The position numbers and the translations under genes were made by a program. From the NCBI RefSeq assembly GCF_003171655.1, contig NZ_QFZL01000005.1, forward strand, positions 174,153 through 238,152: 64,000 nucleotides of DNA, in the 5' to 3' direction. The notes under the pieces are model-generated. The model saw only the letters and a program-made list of their open reading frames with translations, ran no database searches and was not told the origin of the DNA. Source of the stretch: Stakelama portus (GTDB taxonomy: Bacteria; Pseudomonadota; Alphaproteobacteria; Sphingomonadales; Sphingomonadaceae). Numbering within the stretch: the first letter of the stretch is position 1; every line of letters begins with the position of its first letter. Shown here piece by piece: positions 7,729 through 15,659 of this stretch.

Positions 7729-8850
7729 TCAGTGCCAGGGGCGCGGCGGGTCCTTCATCGCCCGCATCAGCGCCCTGGCGCGGGCGAAGGACATTTCCTC
7801 GCTCGCGCGAACGTTGCGAAAGGCGCGCCATAAAAGCCGGGGCGACATTTTGGGCTTTTCGAAATCGGCCGGCACCGGTGGCCCCCATTGGTAGAGCCCT
7901 CCGCTCGATAGCGGCGAGACATCGGGCGGGCGGGCGGCGGTAAACTTGTCGCTGTCGATGAAATGTTCGTGCTTGGCGCCAACGGGGTCGCGCCAGTAAT
8001 TGAAGATCTGACTGCCCAGCAGGTGGCGGCCCATCCCCCAGGCATGTTTCCAGCCGCGCGAATGCAGCCATTCCTGCCCCATCGCGATATCATCGACATC
8101 GATGCATTCGAAGGCGCAGTGGCTGAACCCGTTGACCACATTCTGCGCGATCACCAGCGTGTGATGGTCGGTGGGCGTGTCGCCCCGGTCGCAGCGCATG
8201 AACATCAGCGCGGGATCGCCCTCGCCGATCGTCTGGACGTCGGACGGAATCAGTCCGAAATGATCCATGTACCAGCGCACGCAGCGGAAGAAATCGACCA
8301 CGCCCAGCACCGCGTGCCCCAGCCGCAGGATCGTCGCCGGCTGGGCGGGCGGACGCTGCATGGCGTTGAGCCGGCGAAGCTCGCCGTCGATATTGTGCGA
8401 CAGCGACTCGCGGGGCGCGGCCGCCGGGGCAAGCGGCCCGTGGACCGCATGCACGCGGTTCCCCGCCGGATCGGTCAGCTTCACCTGTTCGCCCTCGGGC
8501 CAGCAAAGCGCGGGTTCGATCGCCGATGCGTCCGGCAGCGCGGCCAGACGTTCGAGATCGCTCCGCGAACCGACCGCAAGCGCCAGCCCGCGAAACGCAT
8601 CATCGCCTTCGCTGAGCAAATAGCATGGCCCGTAGCCGCCGACTGCGGAAAAGGCGGTCCAGCCTTGCGCGCGGCCCGTCTCGTGCAACCCGAAATCGGC
8701 GAGAAAGTCGGCTTGGCGCTTCACGTCGGTGCGGCTGAAGCGGACATGCGCGATGTCGACCGCCCGGACGACCGGATCAGTGCAGCGCGCCAGTCGCGGG
8801 TCGGCACGCACCTTTTCGACCGTGGCGGCCCAATCCGAATCATCCGTCAT
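7729..8850 (-). CDS. VOC-family extradiol-type dioxygenase
   Basis: A protein of 373 residues with two tandem vicinal-oxygen-chelate modules (about 28-140 and 172-300). The second module has the iron-ligand pattern of type I extradiol dioxygenases: H179 in RLGHAVLGVVD, H244 in GFSHCAFECIDVDD and E295 in KHEHFIDSD. These enzymes cleave catechol-type rings next to the two hydroxyls, using Fe(II) and O2. The length is longer than the usual 290-310 residues because of an extra basic C-terminal tail from about 305. The start has AGGAG 9 bases upstream. It is the first gene of the minus-strand operon, fitting ring cleavage after the MhpA-type hydroxylation. Confidence 0.85.
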   Translation of the reverse strand: MTDDSDWAATVEKVRADPRLARCTDPVVRAVDIAHVRFSRTDVKRQADFLADFGLHETGRAQGWTAFSAVGGYGPCYLLSEGDDAFRGLALAVGSRSDLERLAALPDASAIEPALCWPEGEQVKLTDPAGNRVHAVHGPLAPAAAPRESLSHNIDGELRRLNAMQRPPAQPATILRLGHAVLGVVDFFRCVRWYMDHFGLIPSDVQTIGEGDPALMFMRCDRGDTPTDHHTLVIAQNVVNGFSHCAFECIDVDDIAMGQEWLHSRGWKHAWGMGRHLLGSQIFNYWRDPVGAKHEHFIDSDKFTAARPPDVSPLSSGGLYQWGPPVPADFEKPKMSPRLLWRAFRNVRASEEMSFARARALMRAMKDPPRPWH

Positions 8851-9062
8851 GTCAGCCTGCTCCTATCGTGTCCTCGCGGTCGGCCTTGGGGGCGTTGCCG
8901 CCGGTGAAAGGCCGGCAACGGCACCCTGTGCCCGCTCTCGACCTTGCCCAATAAGTCATAAAAACATTTTTTTTCTAGTCAAATCGGTTTTTTGGTCATT
9001 ATGCTTGGGAACGATGCAAGGGCGAATCCCCGCGTGCGACCGAGGTAGAACAGGAGAAGCTG
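8851..9062. promoter_or_regulatory. Divergent promoter region of the aromatic cluster
   Basis: A region of 212 bases between the minus-strand dioxygenase operon and the plus-strand FAH gene. The stretch 8950-9000 is AT-rich (ATAAAAACATTTTTTTTC) and holds CTAGTCAA at 8975-8982, also found before the receptor gene. It is the natural place for the cluster's GntR regulator to act, but no clear palindromic operator stands out. Confidence 0.4.
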
Positions 9063-9929
9063 ATGCGATTGGTGCGTTTCGATGATGCCGGAAAGACACG
9101 ACTGGGCGTTGTCCGGGACAGCGAGATCATCCCGCTTGATACGCTCGAAGCGCGCTATCCCACGATGCTTTCCATCGTCGCGGGCGGCGGTGACGCGCTG
9201 CGCGAAATCGCAGTGATCCGTGACGCGGGCGCGGACGCGCTGCCGCTCGACCAGGCGACGCTGCTCGCGCCGATCGAGCGGCCCGGAAAATATCTCGCGA
9301 TCGGCATGAACTATCGCAAGCATATCGAGGAAGCCAAGAAGCTGGGTGTCGACACGCCGAAGAATCAGTTCTGGTTCAACAAGCAGACGAGCTGCATCAC
9401 CGGCCCCTTCGCCGACACCGATCCGGGGGTTTCGGCCGCGCTCGATTATGAGGTCGAACTGGGCGTAGTCATAGGCAAACCCGCCAAGGGGGCGAGCAGG
9501 GACCAAGCGCGAGACCATGTCTTCGGCTATCTGGTGTGCAACGATGTCTCCGCGCGCGACTGGCAGCAGCATTCGCCGACATTCACCGTCGGCAAGTCGT
9601 TCGACACGCATGGACCGATCGGCCCCTGGATCGTCACCGCCGACGAGATTGCCGATCCGCATACGCTCCGGCTGCGCTGCTATGTCAACGGCGAGCTGCG
9701 GCAGGACGGCAATACCGATCAGCTGGTCTATGACATCTGGGACCAGATTTCCTATCTCTCGACGGCGTTCACGCTTGAATCGGGCGACCTGATCGCGACC
9801 GGAACCCCCAATGGCGTGGGCGCCGCGATGTCGCCGCCGAGCTTCCTCCAGCCCGGCGATGTCGTACGCTGCGAAATCGATGGTGTCGGCGTCATCGAAA
9901 ATCGTGTCGTGGCGAACGCGGCGCACTGA
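9063..9929 (+). CDS. Fumarylacetoacetate hydrolase family protein
   Basis: A protein of 288 residues. The FAH fold is shown by GKYLAIGMNYRKHIEE (76-91) and by the metal-binding motif DYEVELGVVIG (128-138, ligands E130 and E132). NDVSARDWQ (160-168, ligand D161) and SGDLIATGTPNGVG near the C-terminus complete the pattern. Members hydrolyse carbon-carbon bonds of acylpyruvates, or hydrate or isomerise ring-cleavage products. AGGAG lies 6 bases before the ATG. The following gene but one is acetoacetyl-CoA synthetase, so release of acetoacetate from an acyl-acetoacetate type ring-cleavage product is a reasonable inference. The specific substrate is not known. Confidence 0.9.
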   Translation: MRLVRFDDAGKTRLGVVRDSEIIPLDTLEARYPTMLSIVAGGGDALREIAVIRDAGADALPLDQATLLAPIERPGKYLAIGMNYRKHIEEAKKLGVDTPKNQFWFNKQTSCITGPFADTDPGVSAALDYEVELGVVIGKPAKGASRDQARDHVFGYLVCNDVSARDWQQHSPTFTVGKSFDTHGPIGPWIVTADEIADPHTLRLRCYVNGELRQDGNTDQLVYDIWDQISYLSTAFTLESGDLIATGTPNGVGAAMSPPSFLQPGDVVRCEIDGVGVIENRVVANAAH

Positions 9930-10011
9930 CCGCCGAACCGCTTCGCGCGGGATATGGCGCGGCGCTTCGCTTTGTGCCACCTAATGAACGTGATCGGTGT
10001 GAAAATGGATT

Positions 10012-10728
10012 ATGCTGCAGATTAGAGATATTCCCGATCTGGACCGGGACGGCCCGCGCAGCCAGACGACCATGGCCTATGAGGTGATCCGGTCGGACAT
10101 TCTCAACGGCCGCCACGTTCCCGAAAAGAAGCTCAAGATCCAGGAACTCGCTGAGGAGCTGGAAGTCAGCCCGGGCGCGGTGCGTGAGGCGCTGTCGCGG
10201 CTCGTTCCCGAACAGCTGGTCGTATCGCGCGATCAGCGCGGTTTTGCCGTGGCGCCGCTTTCCATCGCCGATCTGCAGGATCTCACCGATCTGCGCTGCG
10301 AGATCGAGGCTGTGGCGCTGCGCCGTTCGGTCGAACACGGCGATGTCGATTGGGAAGCCGGCATATTAGCGGCCGAACACCGGTTGCGCGGTGAGCCGGT
10401 GATCGTCGGCGACACGGAACCCAAGCTCAATCCCGAATGGGTTACCCGCCACGCTGCGTTCCATCAGGCGCTGGTCAGCGCTTGCGGCAGCCGCCGTCTG
10501 CTCGCGCTGCATAACCAGTTGTACGAGCAGTCCGAACGCTATCGCGGTCTTTCGCTTCATATCGATGCCGAGCGCAACGTTCCCGACGAACATCATGCGA
10601 TCGTCGAGCTGGCGCTGGCGCGCGAGGCAGATCGGCTCGTCGACGTCACGGTCGAACATCTGCGCCGAACGACCAATCTGATCGTCGAAGCCGCGCGACA
10701 AAGCGAGCCCGCCGCGGCCGCCGGCTGA
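10012..10728 (+). CDS. GntR-family regulator (FCD type)
   Basis: A protein of 238 residues. The winged helix lies at about 20-85: YEVIRSDILNG, then LKIQELAEELEVSPGAVREALSRL. An all-helical FCD ligand domain follows, with conserved residues in DLRCEIEAVALR, HAAFHQALVSACG and DEHHAIVELALARE. Such regulators usually repress catabolic operons until a carboxylic-acid intermediate binds. The gene stands 82 bases after the FAH gene and 26 before the acetoacetyl-CoA synthetase, so it probably controls this cluster. The ribosome site of the annotated ATG is weak. An internal ATG at 10072 would cut into the conserved part, so the longer form is kept. Confidence 0.88.
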   Translation: MLQIRDIPDLDRDGPRSQTTMAYEVIRSDILNGRHVPEKKLKIQELAEELEVSPGAVREALSRLVPEQLVVSRDQRGFAVAPLSIADLQDLTDLRCEIEAVALRRSVEHGDVDWEAGILAAEHRLRGEPVIVGDTEPKLNPEWVTRHAAFHQALVSACGSRRLLALHNQLYEQSERYRGLSLHIDAERNVPDEHHAIVELALAREADRLVDVTVEHLRRTTNLIVEAARQSEPAAAAG

Positions 10729-10754
10729 ACCCTTTTTCTCAGCAGGAGACTGCC

Positions 10755-12737
10755 ATGACTCCCTCGCCGCTGATTGCGCGGTTCCGGCAGAGCCTGGTCG
10801 ATGCCGGCAATCCCCGTTTCGACGATTTCGAGGCGCTGCACCGCTGGTCGGTCGAACGGCCCGACGCCTTTTGGCGCGCCGTGTGGAATTTCGACGGGAT
10901 CGAATCGCCCGACACGCCCCAACAAATGCTCGCGTCCAACGCCATGCCCGGCGCGCGCTGGTGCCCGGGCGTGCGCGTCAATTATGCTCGGCAGATGTTC
11001 CGCCATGTCGCCGTGGCCGAGGCTTCGGGGCATCCCGCCATCATTGCGGAGGACGAGCGCGGGCCAGTGGAGACGATCAGCTGGACCGCGCTGGCGCGCC
11101 GGGTTTCCGCCTTCGCGCTGGCATTGCGCGACCTGGGTGTCGCGCGCGGCGACCGCGTGGCCGCCTATCTGCCCAACCGGCCTGAAGCGGCGATCGCGTT
11201 CCTCGCCTGCGCGTCGATCGGCGCAGTGTGGGCGATCTGCGCGCCGGACATGGGCGTGCCGGCCATTCTCGACCGGTTCCGCCAGATCGAACCAAAGGTC
11301 CTGATCGCCACCGACGGTGTATTCTATGCCGGTCGCGCACTCGACCTCAGCGGAACCGTGCAGCAGCTTCGCGACGCGTTGCCCAGCGTCGAAGCGCTGG
11401 TTCTGGTCCGCTCCGGACTGGGGACGGGCGACTTCGCCGATGCGCATGATTTCGGCGCGATGCAGTCGGCGACCGGTACGGAGGTCGATGCTTTCGAACC
11501 CGAATGGCTTCCCTTCGATCATCCGCTGTGGATCGTCTATTCGAGCGGCACTACGGGCAAACCCAAGGCGCTGGTCCATGGCCATGGCGGCATCCTGCTC
11601 GGTTCGGCCGCCGGGCGCATCCATTCGGACCTCGGCGCAAGCTATGGCGACCGCACGCCCGGCGAGCGGTTCCACTGGTTCAGTTCGACCGGATGGATGA
11701 TGTGGAACACGCAGATCGGCGGCCTGCTGAGCGGTGCGACCATCTGCATTTTCGACGGCAGCCCGATGGGATCGCGCGATACGCCCGACTGGGGCACGCT
11801 TTGGCGTTTCGTCGCGCGCAACAGGGTGACGTTTTTCGGGTCCGGCGCACAATTTTTCACCCTGTGCGCCAAGTCGGGGCTCGATTTTTCGCAGCTCGGC
11901 GACCTCTCCCGGTTGCGCGCGCTCGGCAGCACCGCATCGCCGCTCCCCGCCGCGGTCCAGTCGGACATCAGCGAACGAATCGCGGCTGCCGGGTGCCGCG
12001 ATATCTGGTGGCTCAATAGTTCGGGCGGCACCGATATCTGCGGCGCCTTTTGCACCGGCAACCGCGAACTGCCCGAGGCACGGGGCAAGCTGCAGTGCCG
12101 CCAGCTCGGCGCTGCGGTCGAAGCCTGGGACGAAGACGGCAGATCGGTGATCGACGCGGTTGGCGAACTGGTCTGCACCCGGCCGCTTCCCAACATGCCG
12201 CTCTATCTGTGGGGTGATACCGATGGCAGCCGGTATCGCGATTCCTATTTCGACCTCTATCCCGGCGTCTGGCGCCATGGCGACTGGCTGAAGATCGAAC
12301 CGGACGGCACCTGCGAGATTTTCGGGCGCAGCGACGCCACGATCAACCGCGGCGGCCACCGGATGGGAACGAGTGAAATCTACTCTGCGGTCGAACGGCT
12401 GGACAGCGTCGCGGATTCGCTGGTTATCGACGTCCGGCGGGAAGACAGCGACAGCGAACTGCTGCTTTTCATCGTTCCCGCACCCGGTGCCGATCGCGAA
12501 GCCACCCATGCCGCCATTCGCGGCGCGATCCGTGCCGAACTGTCACCGCGCTTCACGCCCGACCGGATTATCGAAGTGACAGCCGTGCCGCGCACGCTTT
12601 CTTCGAAGAAGCTCGAACTGCCGATCAAGCGCCTGTTCGAAGGCGCGCCGGTCGAAAGAATCCTCGACCCGTCCGCAATGGCCAATCCCAAGTGCCTGAG
12701 CGAGTTCGCCGCCTTGGCTGAGAAATTTCAAAGGTAA
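10755..12737 (+). CDS. Acetoacetyl-CoA synthetase
   Basis: A protein of 660 residues of the adenylate-forming superfamily. The N-terminal DTPQQMLASNAMPGARW and VNYARQMFRH match acetoacetate-CoA ligases. The P-loop YSSGTTGKPKALVHGHGG, the motif WWLNSSGGTDICGAF and the C-terminal GRSDATINRGGHRMGTSEIY are all present. It activates acetoacetate with ATP and CoA to acetoacetyl-CoA, which thiolase feeds into central metabolism. The length is normal (about 650). The start has AGGAG 7 bases upstream. Together with the FAH-family gene it gives the lower end of the pathway: ring-cleavage product to acetoacetate to acetoacetyl-CoA. Confidence 0.9.
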   Translation: MTPSPLIARFRQSLVDAGNPRFDDFEALHRWSVERPDAFWRAVWNFDGIESPDTPQQMLASNAMPGARWCPGVRVNYARQMFRHVAVAEASGHPAIIAEDERGPVETISWTALARRVSAFALALRDLGVARGDRVAAYLPNRPEAAIAFLACASIGAVWAICAPDMGVPAILDRFRQIEPKVLIATDGVFYAGRALDLSGTVQQLRDALPSVEALVLVRSGLGTGDFADAHDFGAMQSATGTEVDAFEPEWLPFDHPLWIVYSSGTTGKPKALVHGHGGILLGSAAGRIHSDLGASYGDRTPGERFHWFSSTGWMMWNTQIGGLLSGATICIFDGSPMGSRDTPDWGTLWRFVARNRVTFFGSGAQFFTLCAKSGLDFSQLGDLSRLRALGSTASPLPAAVQSDISERIAAAGCRDIWWLNSSGGTDICGAFCTGNRELPEARGKLQCRQLGAAVEAWDEDGRSVIDAVGELVCTRPLPNMPLYLWGDTDGSRYRDSYFDLYPGVWRHGDWLKIEPDGTCEIFGRSDATINRGGHRMGTSEIYSAVERLDSVADSLVIDVRREDSDSELLLFIVPAPGADREATHAAIRGAIRAELSPRFTPDRIIEVTAVPRTLSSKKLELPIKRLFEGAPVERILDPSAMANPKCLSEFAALAEKFQR

Positions 12738-12745
12738 TTCTGTCT

Positions 12746-12759
12746 CGGCTGCAAAGCCG
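12746..12759 (+). terminator. Possible terminator hairpin after the synthetase gene
   Basis: CGGCT-GCAA-AGCCG at 12746-12759 forms a 5-bp stem with a four-base loop 9 bases after the stop. There is no T-run after it, so it is a weak candidate. Confidence 0.3.
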
Positions 12760-13088
12760 GCGCGGTTCGACTCTCCCCGTCGATGGGGTGGGCGACGCTT
12801 CGCTTCAGGCCCGCCGCGCCGCAACGGCCGCTAGGCGCGCTTACCTTCTGTGCATGTCGGTCCTTGCGGATGCGCGGAGCGATATCCGGCCCATCGGGAA
12901 GCGTGGTTTCGGTCTCCATAGCGCGTCGAGTCCATACAGGCGTAAATACGCTGCTGCAGGTCACCCAGCGTGTTCTCACTACGGCAGCAAGACGGCCGAT
13001 GCTCTTATCTACATAGAGACCCGCAGCCCAAGTCCGTAGTATGTTTGCCAAAGCTGTTGCGTGGTTGAACACGCGGGCTAGCTCTGTG
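12760..13088. other. Stretch without a recognisable gene
   Basis: No frame on either strand shows motifs or a convincing ribosome site. It lies between the synthetase gene and a series of decayed fragments, so it is probably also degraded sequence. Confidence 0.4.
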
Positions 13089-13229
13089 TCAGCAATTAGC
13101 GTTTCGCGCGTCCCCTCGTTTCGCAGCTATCAGGATGAGGTTGGCCACCGTATCCGCATGCGAAATAAGCGAGAGATGGCTCGATGGAAGCGTGAGCGCG
13201 GCAGCCGCTGTGATCGAGCTGGTCATCAT
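13089..13229 (-). pseudogene. C-terminal remnant of an alpha/beta hydrolase
   Basis: In one minus-strand frame 46 residues end at TGA 13089. Near the end they read LPSSHLSLISHADTVANLIL, which matches the last helix of alpha/beta-hydrolase proteins, including the catalytic-histidine region (SHLSLISHADTV). No upstream hydrolase core is present in any frame, so only the tail of a once larger gene survives. The identification rests on one short segment. Confidence 0.45.
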
Positions 13230-13258
13230 TGCCCGACGCTTCGAACAGTACTTCCTGA

Positions 13259-13387
13259 ACGCTGCCAACCGGCAGAGATCGCGAAGTACAGCGCGCCGAC
13301 AGCGGCATAGGGCGCCACGTCCGCGCCCCCCGCGGTTGCCGCCGGGTCGATTGCCTTCATCACGAAGTGGACGGCCGCGAAGCGCGC
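13259..13387 (-). pseudogene. C-terminal remnant of a DUF308-like membrane protein
   Basis: A minus-strand frame contains ADVAPYAAVGALYFAISA, very close to ADIAPYAAFGAFYFLVSS of the intact DUF308 protein encoded at 16790-17380. The residues before it also fit loosely. The rest of the gene is missing, and the N-terminal part of this frame is unrelated, proline- and alanine-rich sequence. It therefore looks like a decayed paralogue located just downstream of nrsF. Confidence 0.5.
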
Positions 13388-13448
13388 CTGTGCACCCGGA
13401 GCGGAAAAAGGGCCGAGAAGAGGAGCGGCGAACGGCGCCGCGACACGG

Positions 13449-14093
13449 TTAGAGTCGGAAGCGCCAGGGCAGCAGCCAGCGTGCGGCAGCGGTGACCGCG
13501 ATGACGCCAACCGAATACCAGACCATAATGTAGAGCGGATCATTCATGCGGCAGCACGCCGTGAACACCAGCGCGCCGCACATCGACGCCGCAAGCCCTG
13601 CTGCGATAGCGCTCTGGCGTGGGCGCATCGGTGCCGCCTCGCGCATGAACATGCCCAGCAACGCTACCATCGGCAGCGCCAGGATAATGATCCACATCGT
13701 GCAGATCACGCCCTCCGCCGGGTCGAGCCGCGCGAGGATGCTCCTGGCGCTATCGGCTGCCGGGGTCACCAATATGCCAGAGACGATCACCGCAGCACCC
13801 ATGAACAGCATCGGCAGCAGCCATCGCCGCGACGAGGGCTGCGGTGCGAACGAACGCATGGCGGCGACGCAGCTCACCGCTGCGAGCAGCGCAAGGCTGC
13901 CGATCTTCCAGATCATGAACGGCGACAGGATCACCTGCCCCATGTCGTCGCGCGGGCCGTGCAACATCAGGATCAGGGCCAGCTCGGCCACGCCCAGCGC
14001 AAGCACCGCGAGCGCCTCACGCCCTATCTTCCGCCGTTCTACAGGCGCCAGATTGGCCGAAAGATCGTGGATCAAAGCGTCAGTCGAGGTCAT
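13449..14093 (-). CDS. nrsF: DUF1109 membrane anti-sigma factor, NrsF type
   Basis: A protein of 214 residues with six hydrophobic segments, the DUF1109 layout. The N-terminal 25 residues are cytoplasmic and would hold the sigma factor. Cysteines stand at 131 (EGVICTMW) and at 180-181 (TACCRMNDPLYIMVW). Conserved cysteines are required in the Caulobacter NrsF family, where the protein releases SigF on heavy-metal stress. The gene overlaps the upstream sigma gene by 14 bases, the usual arrangement for a sigma/anti-sigma pair. Function is assigned by family and by this coupling. Confidence 0.88.
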   Translation of the reverse strand: MTSTDALIHDLSANLAPVERRKIGREALAVLALGVAELALILMLHGPRDDMGQVILSPFMIWKIGSLALLAAVSCVAAMRSFAPQPSSRRWLLPMLFMGAAVIVSGILVTPAADSARSILARLDPAEGVICTMWIIILALPMVALLGMFMREAAPMRPRQSAIAAGLAASMCGALVFTACCRMNDPLYIMVWYSVGVIAVTAAARWLLPWRFRL

Positions 14094-14685
14094 CGGACTT
14101 CTCTATAAAGGATGTGAGCGAGCCCAGCCCGCGATGGATGTTCATTTTGATTGCGGACTCGGAAAGTCCGGTCTGCTGCGATGCGTCCTGGATGCTGAAG
14201 CCCTGGACCTTGACCAGCATGATCCCGCGCGCCTGCTCGGGCCGTAATTGCTCCAGCAGCCCGGCGAGCACCGTGGCGCTCGTGATGGCCGATTCATGGT
14301 CACCAACCGCCAGATCGTCGGACAGCTCCGCCGTCGACCGGCCTGCGCTCCTGCGCAGCTGGTCGACCCATTTGTGTTTGGCGATCGCCGCCACCCAGGG
14401 GCCAAGCGGATAGCGCGGATCGAACGTATGTCGCCTGCGGTGGATCGCCATCAATGCCTCCTGCACCGCATCGTCGACATCTCCGGCGGGCAGGCGCCGT
14501 CGGAAATACCGACTCAGCCACTCGGACAGCTCTCCAAGCAGCCGTCGATAGGCACCGCCATGACTCTTCTGCGCGGCCACCATCAGGACGCCCCACGCGT
14601 CGCGGCCCGATGCCGCAGAGCGATCCGCTTCGCGCTGGTGTGCGCTCATCCCGGGCAACGGTTTTGATGCAAATGGCAACGGCAT
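14080..14685 (-). CDS. sigF: ECF RNA polymerase sigma factor, SigF type
   Basis: A protein of 201 residues. Region 2 is seen in LLGELSEWLSRYFRRRLP and DVDDAVQEALMAIHRRRHTF, and region 4 in LRPEQARGIMLVKVQGFSIQDAS followed by SESAIKMNIHRGL. It partners with the overlapping DUF1109 gene. A SigF-type promoter (14695-14720) lies immediately upstream, indicating autoregulation. The -10 is only about 10 bases from the annotated ATG. Either translation starts on a nearly leaderless message, or the real start is the internal ATG at codon 13 (MSAHQREAD). Confidence 0.9.
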   Translation of the reverse strand: MPLPFASKPLPGMSAHQREADRSAASGRDAWGVLMVAAQKSHGGAYRRLLGELSEWLSRYFRRRLPAGDVDDAVQEALMAIHRRRHTFDPRYPLGPWVAAIAKHKWVDQLRRSAGRSTAELSDDLAVGDHESAITSATVLAGLLEQLRPEQARGIMLVKVQGFSIQDASQQTGLSESAIKMNIHRGLGSLTSFIEKSDDLD

Positions 14686-14694
14686 GATCTGTTA

Positions 14695-14720
14695 TTCGGG
14701 CGGCACCCCAAACCGGTCAC
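14695..14720 (-). promoter_or_regulatory. SigF-type promoter (GTGACC-N16-CGAA)
   Basis: Reading the minus strand, GTGACC at 14720-14715 is followed after exactly 16 bases by CGAA at 14698-14695. The SigF consensus reported for Caulobacter is GTAACC-N16-CGAA, so there is one mismatch and the spacing is right. It sits directly in front of the sigma gene, consistent with self-activation. Confidence 0.7.
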
Positions 14721-14997
14721 CGCGTGTGAAAGTTTTTTGACGCGATCATGCGACGTAGGTTGCCCAACCGACTTGATGCCGTCCGATGATGCCCGATGCC
14801 GATAGCTATCCCCTTTGCGTGACCTGATGGACGATGGGCACTACCGGCCCGTCAGTTCCACAAGTTCGAAAATCAAGGTCGAGGCGTCGTAGACGATATT
14901 CGCAATCGCCCCCATCCATCGCGCCTTTCAAAGCGAGGGCCCCATCGTCCCACCACAAATGGCGGTTCTCACTATGGCATGCGTTTGCAATGCTGCG
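14721..14997. other. Intergenic stretch between sigF promoter and tetR
   Basis: No supported gene. A 24-residue hydrophobic open frame (minus, 14841-14915) is present but too short to credit. The region is the trailer of the tetR gene and the leader of sigF. Confidence 0.4.
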
Positions 14998-15585
14998 CTA
15001 AGCGGTGACGCCGTGGCCGGCCAACAGCGCGCGCGCGACCCCATGCGCGGCGGGGCCGAGGGCATCGTCCGCAAGTTCACCGGCAGTCCAGAACGAGAGC
15101 GCACCGCGAAACGCCAGGGCGAGCTGGTCGGGAAGGTGTTGCAGCACTTCGGCCCGGCTGTCGTCCGCGAATCCTTCCCCTTCGCCCAGCGCCTGGCGCC
15201 AGAGAGCGGCGGAGCGCGCCAAAACCGTTCCGCCTTCGAGATCGCTGCCGCCAAGGGCGCTCATCACCGCGCGGTTCACCTCCGGCTCCTCCATCATCAC
15301 GGCAACCGCGATGTCGACCGCGCGCGCGACCCGCTCCGGCGCCGTGTCCGCCTGCGCTGAGGCTGCGAACCGAGCTGCCATCTCATCGATCCGGATCATC
15401 GACAGCGCATGCATGATCCCGCTCTTGCTACCGAACTGGTTGAACGGCGTGGCAAAGCTGACACCGGCCTCTGTCGCCAGATCGCGCATCGAGAAATCCG
15501 GGCGATTCTGGCGAAGCAGCCGTTCCGCCGCCGCGATCACCCGCCGACGCACAGGCTCCCCGCGCTGCCCGTCCAGTGTGCCCAT
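14998..15585 (-). CDS. TetR-family transcriptional regulator
   Basis: A protein of 195 residues. The N-terminal helix-turn-helix lies at about 10-60: VIAAAERLLRQ, FSMRDLATEAGVSFATPFNQ, then FGSKSGIMHAL. A helical ligand domain without recognisable specificity follows. It is transcribed away from an SDR gene, and a perfect 16-bp palindrome lies between them, so it very likely represses itself and the SDR. The inducer is unknown. Confidence 0.88.
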   Translation of the reverse strand: MGTLDGQRGEPVRRRVIAAAERLLRQNRPDFSMRDLATEAGVSFATPFNQFGSKSGIMHALSMIRIDEMAARFAASAQADTAPERVARAVDIAVAVMMEEPEVNRAVMSALGGSDLEGGTVLARSAALWRQALGEGEGFADDSRAEVLQHLPDQLALAFRGALSFWTAGELADDALGPAAHGVARALLAGHGVTA

Positions 15586-15607
15586 CTTGTCTTCTCCACT
15601 TTCCTTT

Positions 15608-15623
15608 CTATATCATGATATAG
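15608..15623. promoter_or_regulatory. Palindromic TetR operator
   Basis: CTATATCATGATATAG is a perfect 16-bp palindrome centred in the 74-base gap between tetR (start 15585) and the SDR gene (start 15660). Position and symmetry are those of a TetR-dimer site controlling both directions. Confidence 0.75.
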
Positions 15624-15659
15624 ATACAGAAATATACGCCGACAATGACGGGAACGACC

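Noticed and set aside
12758..12790. A tRNA-like GGTTCGACTC segment after the synthetase gene
   Set aside because: The flanking bases do not form a T-arm stem, and no acceptor, D or anticodon arm can be folded around it.
14841..14915. A 24-residue hydrophobic minus-strand open frame upstream of sigF
   Set aside because: It is too short, its ribosome site is weak and no conservation can be judged. A chance frame is more likely.
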